Below, one piece after another: positions 46,429 to 51,346 of a DNA stretch of 51,346 nt. The translations under genes were made by a program, and so were the position numbers. Source of the stretch: a virus. The stretch covers positions 1 to 51,346 of the IMG/VR virus record IMGVR_UViG_3300049259_000157; one strand, 5' to 3'. A model generated the notes under the pieces. The model saw only the letters and a list, made by a program, of their open reading frames with translations, was not told the DNA's origin and ran no database searches. How positions within the stretch are numbered: position 1 is the stretch's first letter; each line of letters begins with the position of its first letter.

Positions 46429-46598
46429 TGGACCGCTGGAACGTCCACACTGGTCGCCCGTCGTGGCATCAGGCCAAGGCTGGCCACATCTCCGCGGGCT
46501 GCACGAGCTTCACGGATCGCCAAGCTGCCGATCGCTACGCCGACACCTATCGCCGCAACCACCCTGACGATCCGTGCTTCGTGCAGGAGGTCAAGTAG
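46428..46598 (+). CDS. Small hypothetical protein, 56 aa
   Basis: ATG 46428 directly follows GTG 46425, which is also possible. The product has an aromatic, His-rich start (DRWNVHTGRPSWHQAK), then SAGCTSFTDRQAADRYADTYRRNHPDD and ends CFVQEVK. The form is that of short phage proteins of unknown function. Its last codons hold GGAGG for the next gene (caGGAGGtcaagtagcATG). Confidence 0.55.
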   Translation: MDRWNVHTGRPSWHQAKAGHISAGCTSFTDRQAADRYADTYRRNHPDDPCFVQEVK

Positions 46599-46599
46599 C

Positions 46600-46830
46600 A
46601 TGCCGGCGCGCGGCGACCTCACGGTGCCATACGCCTACCACGGAGTCTCCGACGGCGTTCCCACGCCATGGATCGCGCAGGACCTGACGCTCCTCGAGCA
46701 GATCGCAATCGAGGCCGCGCTGCACGACGATCACCTCACGGTCGAGCTGTGCGAGCTCGCGGTCCACGGATCGCCCAACGTGAGGGAGGCCGCATGCGAT
46801 GCGATCTACGCGAAGCTCGGTGGGCGATGA
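46600..46830 (+). CDS. Small hypothetical protein, 76 aa
   Basis: The ATG lies one base after the previous stop at the same type of junction as at 44.8-45.7 kb. After a polar lead it is helical (PWIAQDLTLLEQIAIEAALHDDHLTVELCELAVHG, NVREAACDAIYAKLGG). No domain is recognised. Its ATGA end couples it to the next gene. Confidence 0.6.
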   Translation: MPARGDLTVPYAYHGVSDGVPTPWIAQDLTLLEQIAIEAALHDDHLTVELCELAVHGSPNVREAACDAIYAKLGGR

Positions 46831-47075
46831 GCTTGAAATTCGCAGTCAACGGCGCTCCGATACCGTGTCCGGGCGCCACTCTCGAGTACCACAACGGGTC
46901 CGTCCGTTGCCCAGAATGCGCAGCGGCGTGGGGCTCGGTCGAGCCATTCATCGTAGCATCCAAGCGGCTAATTCAGGCGCTCGAGACATCCGACCCGCGC
47001 GGCGTCCTGCCGGAGCTCGCCGAGCGTATGATGCTTATCTGGGGCGAGGCCATGCGGGGGACCGAGGGCCAATAG
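46827..47075 (+). CDS. Small protein with CxxC, 82 aa
   Basis: ATG overlaps the upstream stop. The start carries FAVNGAPIPCPGATLEYHNGSVRCPECAAAWG, with a CPEC pair and an earlier CP, a possible half zinc ribbon. A helix follows (PFIVASKRLIQALETSDPRGVLPELAERMMLIWGEAM). No known family. It precedes leader module C. Confidence 0.55.
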   Translation: MSLKFAVNGAPIPCPGATLEYHNGSVRCPECAAAWGSVEPFIVASKRLIQALETSDPRGVLPELAERMMLIWGEAMRGTEGQ

Positions 47076-47183
47076 CGTCCGTGGCGCCCAGCGATTTCAC
47101 AGGTATGTCCTGTGCGCTCGCTAGACCCCATTGACAATGTGATACTTCGGACGACACTTCACACAGGACACAGGAGGTTTGGA
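47076..47183 (+). promoter_or_regulatory. Leader module C, bracketed by an inverted repeat
   Basis: CCCAGCGA (47087), TTGACAATGTGATACT (47131-47146) and CACAGGACACAGGAGG (47162-47177) follow the order of modules A and B. In addition TGTCCTGTG (47106-47114) and CACAGGACA (47162-47170) are perfect nine-base complements flanking the GATACT element. The ribosome binding site is inside the right arm, so a long-range hairpin could mask it. Confidence 0.55.
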
Positions 47184-48725
47184 ATGGAAATCGAGCTCGA
47201 AATCGACGCACCGTGCAACCAATGCGGCCGCGTCAGACTCCTCGGCGTGGATGGCAGCTGCCGACCGTGCGCAACCGACCGACCGACGGTCAGCTACCAG
47301 GCCGATCCGCCCGCCATCATCGTCAACGGATCTTCGCAGGCATCGGTGGATGCGGTGAGCGAATCGCTTCGCGATATCGTCGCGGCATCCCGTCACAACT
47401 CGTCCGTGCAGGGCATCGGATCTCTGGCCGGGGGCCAGCTGCAGGGGATCGGGTTCTCCAACAAGGAGGGCTACATCACGGCGATCCGCAACGGGGTTCC
47501 TGGCCGCACGCACGCCGAGTACATGACGGTGCTGCGCTCGCGGTACGGCATGACCACGGCCGACATCGCGGCGCTCGCGCTGCCGGGCCCCATGACGCCG
47601 ACCGCGCTCCCCGATGGCCCCGGCATCAAGCATGTGCCGACCGGGCCGTCCGTCTTCGACCGGCCGCGCTCGGAACGCACGTTCGTCGTCGGGCCCAAGG
47701 CGAACGACGTCGTTGAGGCCGCGCCGATCGTCAAGCTTGAGCACGGCCAGCTCATCGCCGGCGCGACGGCCGAGGGGCACGGAGTCCTGGTCGGCTGGCA
47801 GGGCCAGGGCAAGCTCTCCCGCGGTGCGCTTGTCGCGGCGATCGAGACGCTGGGCGTCAGGGTGCCGCTCGCGACGTCGGCTCGCGCACAGGCAGGCCGG
47901 GTCATGGGCGAGCTGAACGGGCTCGGCTACGTGGTCCGCGTCGCCCGCGAGGCCAGGGCGGTCAACACCACGATATGGACGATCGGGCGGGTCAATCACA
48001 AGTCGCTCGTGGGCAGCGAGCTCGGCGAGGTCACGATGCGCGCCACGCTGCATCCCGACGGCTCGATCACGACCGATGGCGGCGGGGGTCTCGCAGAGCA
48101 AGTGCAGGCCAAGTACAAGACGCTCGTCGAGGGCGAGATCTACCAGGCCGCCGACATCACCGGCTGGCTCGTCCGCACGCTGATGATCGGCTACGACGCG
48201 GTGCGGTTCGGCGTCGGCTGGTACGTGCCAGCGCGGCATGCCGCGGCCGCGGGCGAGCTGTGCGCGACGGTCTCTAAGATCTGGGGCTCGGACTGGATCG
48301 TGCCCGCGCTGCCCGTGGCGACCAGCGACCAGCTGCGCGATGGCATCGTTCGTGGACTCACGGACGAGGTCGCGAGCCTGCTGCACAAGCTGGCGACTGA
48401 GCGCAACACGGCACAGGTGGCATATGAGGACCGCGTTGCGACGCACAAGGCCAACCAGCAAGACCTGATGATCGGGCGCGGCGACATCGGCCCCAAGCGC
48501 GCGGCGTCGTTCCTGGTCGAGCTCCGCGCGATCGGCGCCCGCATGGTGGCCTACGGGCAGATCCTCGGCGAGGAGCGCGTGAAGCTCGCCAGCGACAGCG
48601 TGCGCGCCGCGGTCGTCGAGCTCGAGTCGGTGCTCAGCGATGACTTCTCGGGGATCAGCGCACGGTTCGCCGCGGTGTGGGACGAGATCGAGCTCGACCG
48701 CAAGCGCTCGGGCGGGGTGCTCTGA
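47184..48725 (+). CDS. Large protein with N-terminal zinc ribbon, 513 aa
   Basis: CAGGAGG precedes the ATG. The N-terminus has a zinc ribbon (PCNQCGRVRLLGVDGSCRPC). Residues about 40-130 include NNSVQGIGSLAGGQLQGIG-like Gly-rich sequence and a helical part (TVLRSRYGMTTADIAALAL) like a helix-turn-helix. Residues 195-350 mix strands and helices (VLVGWQGQGKLSRGALVAAIETLGV, VVRVAREARAVNTTIWTIGR). The C-terminal half is helical, with ITGWLVRTLMIGYDAVRFGVGWYVPA, DQLRDGIVRGLTDEVASLLHK and LVELRAIGARMVAYGQILGEE. I recognise no family with confidence. It is the largest product of the + array and may be its main effector. Confidence 0.7.
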   Translation: MEIELEIDAPCNQCGRVRLLGVDGSCRPCATDRPTVSYQADPPAIIVNGSSQASVDAVSESLRDIVAASRHNSSVQGIGSLAGGQLQGIGFSNKEGYITAIRNGVPGRTHAEYMTVLRSRYGMTTADIAALALPGPMTPTALPDGPGIKHVPTGPSVFDRPRSERTFVVGPKANDVVEAAPIVKLEHGQLIAGATAEGHGVLVGWQGQGKLSRGALVAAIETLGVRVPLATSARAQAGRVMGELNGLGYVVRVAREARAVNTTIWTIGRVNHKSLVGSELGEVTMRATLHPDGSITTDGGGGLAEQVQAKYKTLVEGEIYQAADITGWLVRTLMIGYDAVRFGVGWYVPARHAAAAGELCATVSKIWGSDWIVPALPVATSDQLRDGIVRGLTDEVASLLHKLATERNTAQVAYEDRVATHKANQQDLMIGRGDIGPKRAASFLVELRAIGARMVAYGQILGEERVKLASDSVRAAVVELESVLSDDFSGISARFAAVWDEIELDRKRSGGVL

Positions 48726-48961
48726 TGCCGACTCGCACAGAGCTGCAGCTCGAACTACAGGGCATCATGCGCGCCCTTGACGAGACGATGCAGGAGATCC
48801 ACGGCGAGCGCATCGGCGTGACGCTGTTCGTGTTCGAGCTCGGCAAGGATGGCGGCACGAACCTCGCGTACGTCTCGAACGCCGAGATCCCGGCGATGAT
48901 CCAGACCGTCAAGGGATGGCTCGCGATGGTGGAGAGCGGCATGACGAGCGAACCGCGGTGA
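48725..48961 (+). CDS. Small hypothetical protein, 78 aa
   Basis: The start follows the previous stop as TGATG. A helix TRTELQLELQGIMRALDETMQEIHG leads to strand IGVTLFVFELGKDGGTNLAYVSNA and a last helix IPAMIQTVKGWLAMVES. This is a compact alpha/beta protein without known motif. Next GTG overlaps its stop. Confidence 0.65.
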   Translation: MPTRTELQLELQGIMRALDETMQEIHGERIGVTLFVFELGKDGGTNLAYVSNAEIPAMIQTVKGWLAMVESGMTSEPR

Positions 48962-49164
48962 ACCGCCAGCGCCGCGACCAGGTCAGACGGCATACGCTCG
49001 AGTATCTCGGGAACCTGCTGCATTGTTGTCCCGATCAACGCGGTCAACTATACGTTGACGACACGGGCAGGGTGATAAACGACGACGAACAACGGTTTAT
49101 CGTCTCCATTTGCCAGCAAGAGGGGATGCGGCTCATCGCCCGCGCCAAGAGGAGCAAGCCGTGA
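48958..49164 (+). CDS. Small hypothetical protein, 68 aa
   Basis: GTGA start. The product is basic at its N-terminus (NRQRRDQVRRHTLEYLGNLLHCC), then QRGQLYVDDTGRVINDDEQRFIVSICQQEGMRLIARAKRSKP. Its end KRSKP arises from AGAGGAGCAAGCCG, which contains the ribosome binding site of the next gene. No family is recognised. Confidence 0.55.
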   Translation: MNRQRRDQVRRHTLEYLGNLLHCCPDQRGQLYVDDTGRVINDDEQRFIVSICQQEGMRLIARAKRSKP

Positions 49165-49361
49165 TCACCGGGTGTTACGACCTCGTGCTGTATTGCGACG
49201 CCGACGGATGCCACGGCGGACGGGCTCGCGGGCCATCCAGGTTCGAGGCGACCGATGAGTTCGGATCGGTGTGCCGCACGATGGCACGCCAAGACGGATG
49301 GGTGCTGCGGCGTGACGGCACCTGCGTATGCCCGGCCTGCGCAAAGAGGAGCAAGCCGTGA
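49161..49361 (+). CDS. Zinc-ribbon protein, 66 aa
   Basis: GTGA start. The chain has LVLYCDADGCHGGRARG, a central helix (VCRTMARQDGWVL) and RDGTCVCPACAKR. C-x4-C with C-x-C-x2-C is a known form of small phage zinc ribbons with a GWV-RDG-CP-C core. It ends KRSKP as its neighbour does. A nucleic acid or protein target is possible. Confidence 0.65.
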   Translation: MITGCYDLVLYCDADGCHGGRARGPSRFEATDEFGSVCRTMARQDGWVLRRDGTCVCPACAKRSKP

Positions 49362-49612
49362 GTAGGGCCAAGTTCAAACCCGGTCAGGCCGTCGAGGTTC
49401 TTCGGGACATGCAGAGAACGTGGGAAGCTGCCACCTACGTGGGACGATGTCAGTCGATCGGGCGCTCGTTCCATCGCGTGAAGCTTGCGACACCTAAGCG
49501 CATAGACAGCGGCACCGGAATTGACATCGACGCCGATGATCCGCGCGGATACCTGACGGACAATGATGTCCTGCCTGCCATGCGGATTCGCCACCCCAAG
49601 GCCAAGCCGTGA
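49358..49612 (+). CDS. Small beta-rich protein, 84 aa
   Basis: GTGA start. SRAKFKPGQAVEVLRDMQRTWEAATYVGRCQSIGRSFHRVKLATPK suggests a small SH3-like barrel of strands. RGYLTDNDVLPAMRIR follows and the end is HPKAKP, with CAAGGCCAAGCCGTGA at the junction. The KPGQAVEV start is common among small barrel proteins that bind nucleic acid or protein. No family is assigned. Confidence 0.6.
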   Translation: MSRAKFKPGQAVEVLRDMQRTWEAATYVGRCQSIGRSFHRVKLATPKRIDSGTGIDIDADDPRGYLTDNDVLPAMRIRHPKAKP

Positions 49613-49917
49613 GACTTCGCAAGCCAGGGGTCACCGATCTGACGCTCATGACCACCATCGTGCTGACCGACGGCATCCCGCAGATCCGCTTCTGGGACGA
49701 TGACGAGGAGGACGACGCCATGGAGTACATCCGCAAGATCAAGGAGCCCGGCGCGGCATACGTCAGCCGCGTGACCTGGAATGGCGAGCTCAAGCTCGCC
49801 TCCGTGAAGTACCAGGCGAGCTCGATCACCAGGGCTTGCCCGAAGTGCAACGCCCCGGTCGGCGCGGGCTGCAAGAAGCCCAACGGTGACCCCACAGCGC
49901 TACACAGGATGCGATGA
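49609..49917 (+). CDS. Zinc-finger protein, 102 aa
   Basis: GTGA start. A strand TTIVLTDGIPQIRFWDDD and helix DAMEYIRKIKEP precede VTWNGELKLASVKYQ. The C-terminus has RACPKCNAPVGAGCKKPNGD and ALHRMR, a CPxC-x6-C ... H motif frequent at the ends of phage proteins that bind nucleic acid. The final R-rich residues fit that group. Its stop is followed by two hairpins. Confidence 0.65.
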   Translation: MRLRKPGVTDLTLMTTIVLTDGIPQIRFWDDDEEDDAMEYIRKIKEPGAAYVSRVTWNGELKLASVKYQASSITRACPKCNAPVGAGCKKPNGDPTALHRMR

Positions 49918-49957
49918 CGCCTCCGGGGTGGAAGGCGACCGAGCCGTTCCAATAGGA

Positions 49958-49999
49958 CGCCGCGCGTTGGCGCCTTGCGGCGCGCCCATCATGTGGGCG
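49958..49999 (+). terminator. Two adjacent hairpins
   Basis: CGCCGC/GCGGCG (49958-49963 and 49977-49982) and CGCCCA/TGGGCG (49983-49988 and 49994-49999) each form six-base stems. They lie in the gap between the zinc-finger gene and the next start. There is no T-tract. They may attenuate transcription or protect message ends. Confidence 0.4.
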
Positions 50000-50016
50000 G
50001 ACCGGAGGGATTCAAC

Positions 50017-50526
50017 ATGAGTACAGACGACAACCCAGACACCACGCGCGCGAAGATGATCGCGCTCCTCGCCCTACTCGACGTACTCGAGGGCGGCGGC
50101 GACATGACAGCGATCGGCATCGACCGCATCGACAAGGTCGGCGACCACAACGGAGGCAGATTCGCCGGCAAGCTCCGGCTCAAGTTCACCGTGTTCGCGA
50201 CGGAGTCGCGCACGATGGAGCTCGCCGACGAGCTGCGCTCGAGTAGCTCAGAGCAGGCCATGCTTTCCATGGTCGCTCAGCGGATCGGCCGCGACGACAA
50301 GCTCAAGTTCGCGCTGCGGATGATCGGCGCCTGGTCGGAGCTTGCGCAGCGCCTGGTCGACATGTTCTACACCAAGGGCAAGCTACTCGCCGAGGGCCGC
50401 AGGCAGTTGCCCGAGCCCGTCACCGCGGGCCCAGTTCCGGCGGCGCACTGCTTCGACGCAAGCGCATGCGTGTTGGGAAAGCCCTGCAAATGCTCTTGTT
50501 TAGCCTGCAGGCCAAAGCTGAAATGA
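50017..50526 (+). CDS. Hypothetical protein with C-terminal cysteine cluster, 169 aa
   Basis: CGGAGGGA precedes ATG. The first 120 residues are alpha/beta: AKMIALLALLDVLEGGGDMTAIGIDRIDKVGDH, GKLRLKFTVFATESRTMELADELRS, KFALRMIGAWSELAQRLVDMFYTKGKLLAEG. The end has HCFDASACVLGKPCKCSCLACRPK, six cysteines that could bind one or two zinc ions. No family is recognised. The stop overlaps the next ATG. Confidence 0.6.
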   Translation: MSTDDNPDTTRAKMIALLALLDVLEGGGDMTAIGIDRIDKVGDHNGGRFAGKLRLKFTVFATESRTMELADELRSSSSEQAMLSMVAQRIGRDDKLKFALRMIGAWSELAQRLVDMFYTKGKLLAEGRRQLPEPVTAGPVPAAHCFDASACVLGKPCKCSCLACRPKLK

Positions 50527-50738
50527 AGCCCAAGGGCTACATCGACCTCGATCAGCTGCGCGACCAGATCGCACAGGCCGCTGAGGAGATCGCGGCGGGC
50601 GCCGGGATCGAGAACCCACGCGCCCGCGTCGAGCTCGACCTGCCCAGCAAGGGCAAGCGAACCATCCGCGTCTACGTCTCGCACGCCTCGAAAGAGGACT
50701 ACGAGCGCCAGACCGGCCTCAAGTGGCAAGACAACTAA
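50523..50738 (+). CDS. Small hypothetical protein, 71 aa
   Basis: ATGA start. A helix YIDLDQLRDQIAQAAEEIAAGAG is followed by strands RARVELDLPSKGKRTIRVYVSHASKEDYE. The form is a small alpha-beta protein. No motif or family. It is followed by a gap containing ACAGGACAGGAG. Confidence 0.6.
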   Translation: MKPKGYIDLDQLRDQIAQAAEEIAAGAGIENPRARVELDLPSKGKRTIRVYVSHASKEDYERQTGLKWQDN

Positions 50739-50760
50739 CGCTACAGGACAGGAGCGGGAC

Positions 50761-50979
50761 ATGTACCAAGTTCGACAGGATGGACAGGACTGTGACAGCG
50801 ACATTTCGCTGATCGGCGCGACGATTCGCGCAAAGTCGCGGGCGACCTACGCCGGCAAGGGCAAGTTCACCGTGATGCGCCTGCTGTTCGCGCCGGGCCG
50901 CGAGGGCAAGCACCTCGGCGAGGAGCTCGCAGCGTCGTACACCTGGACCGGCGGCAAGCTGATCGCGTGGGTGCGATGA
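50761..50979 (+). CDS. Small hypothetical protein, 72 aa
   Basis: ACAGGACAGGAGCGGGAC precedes ATG. The product is strand-rich: YQVRQDGQDCDSDISLIGATIRAKSRATYAGKGKFTVMRLLFAPGREG..., and ends SYTWTGGKLIAWV. It is likely a small beta barrel. Its ATGA end couples it to the next gene. Confidence 0.6.
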   Translation: MYQVRQDGQDCDSDISLIGATIRAKSRATYAGKGKFTVMRLLFAPGREGKHLGEELAASYTWTGGKLIAWVR

Positions 50980-51200
50980 GCGATCACGGCAAAGACATGC
51001 TCTACCGCGATGAGCTCCAGGCGCTGCTGCTTGCCGTCGAGCTGACAGCTATGACGCTGGGCCCGCATGCCCCTATCGATCACAAGGCTGCGCTGGGGCG
51101 TCTGTTCGTAAAGTTGGAGCGCATGGCCGCGGTGGCCCCGAGCAGGCCGGCCGCCTTGGCCGCCGGCCAGGGCAACGACTCGATCTCGGTGGACAAGTGA
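50976..51200 (+). CDS. Small helical protein, 74 aa
   Basis: ATGA start. Helix YRDELQALLLAVELTAMTLG, then HKAALGRLFVKLERMAAVAP and a Ser/Asp end. No domain is recognised. The stop TGA is inside the GTGA start of the gene that crosses the window ends. Confidence 0.6.
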   Translation: MSDHGKDMLYRDELQALLLAVELTAMTLGPHAPIDHKAALGRLFVKLERMAAVAPSRPAALAAGQGNDSISVDK

Positions 51201-51346
51201 GCACGCACGTCGAGTACATCAAGCATGCGCTCACGCTCGCGCGCCCCAAGCCGGCCTCGCTCCTGCGCCAGGGCGAAGCGTTCGGGCATGCCGCGGTGAG
51301 GTCTGCGCGTGCGGCGCGCCGACGCGCGTTGCAGGCCGCGCGCCCC
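51197..51346 (+). CDS. Cysteine-rich protein, 5' part of the gene crossing the window ends
   Basis: GTG at 51197 overlaps the upstream stop. The visible start reads VSTHVEYIKHALTLARPKP and stays open to the end. Past the terminal repeat it continues in frame to the TGA at 421, giving 147 residues. The gene is intact in the circular genome and only appears broken because of where the sequence was opened. Confidence 0.75.
   Translation, partial: MSTHVEYIKHALTLARPKPASLLRQGEAFGHAAVRSARAARRRALQAARP
51220..51346. repeat. Terminal direct repeat, copy 2
   Basis: Exact copy of bases 1-127. It should be counted once; the circular genome is 51,219 bases long. See copy 1 for the reasons to read it as an assembly overlap. 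Confidence 0.95.

Noticed and set aside
1-51346. tRNA genes, CRISPR arrays, insertion sequences, integrase or attachment sites
   Set aside because: I looked for cloverleaf cores, regularly spaced repeats, transposase motifs and integrase catalytic patterns and saw none by eye; a dedicated search could still find a divergent one.

Overview
The window is one complete circular-mapping genome of a tailed bacteriophage, opened inside a gene. Bases 1-127 are repeated exactly at 51220-51346, which leaves 51,219 unique bases. The virion genes follow the order of phage Mu: terminase, portal, protease/scaffold, major capsid protein, contractile sheath, tube, a frameshifted tail chaperone, tape measure, and N, P, gp45, gp46, gp47 and gp48 homologues. 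I therefore read it as a myovirus-like member of Caudoviricetes with a Mu-type particle. I see no transposase, integrase, tRNA gene, CRISPR array or insertion sequence. The DNA is very GC-rich. An Rz/Rz1 spanin pair and a phage lipoprotein point to a Gram-negative host. The Asp/Ala-rich linker of that lipoprotein and a stand-alone receiver domain are reminiscent of Myxococcota, but this host guess is an inference.

Layout. (1) About 43.0-51.2 kb, continuing through the junction to 0.95 kb on +: more than 20 small, tightly coupled genes, mostly of unknown function, many with CxxC pairs, two or more exported or zinc-binding, plus one 513-residue protein. Three related leader modules (44.4, 46.0 and 47.1 kb) and two families of repeated stop/Shine-Dalgarno/start junctions punctuate this array. 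(2) 0.96-4.2 kb on -: a recombination operon with a RecT/Red-beta-like annealase, a 76-residue protein, a DUF4406-like protein and a Cas4-like Fe-S exonuclease. (3) 4.27-8.6 kb on +: a winged-helix protein, a CHC2/Toprim primase, a DnaB-like helicase, a small protein and a beta-helix protein. (4) 8.6-9.3 kb on -: a 59-residue protein and a CheY-like receiver protein. (5) 9.4-14.06 kb on +: a ribbon-helix-helix-like protein, a large coiled-coil protein and a chain of very small membrane or exported proteins, ending in a secreted protein with 12 cysteines. (6) 14.06-42.18 kb on -: one long unit that begins with an XRE regulator, continues through zinc-ribbon proteins, RusA, terminase, head and tail genes, and ends with lysis genes (XhlA-like protein, Rz/Rz1, holin candidate, NlpC/P60-like hydrolase).

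Control. The 845-base gap at 42183-43027 separates the long - unit from the + array and holds palindromes, a pyrimidine/purine tract and a promoter candidate. The 4203-4265 gap separates the recombination operon from the replication operon. The 9302-9394 gap, with a duplicated operator-like element, separates the receiver protein from the RHH-like protein. Most neighbouring genes overlap as ATGA, GTGA or TTGA, so translational coupling is the rule. Several genes given here are too short for standard ORF lists (44, 44, 50 and 59 residues) and were found by reading these overlaps.

The least explained parts are the exported/membrane cassette at 11.4-14.06 kb, the phage receiver protein with its operator, the repeated leader and junction modules at 43-50 kb, and the dense cluster of zinc-ribbon proteins at 39.4-41.65 kb.
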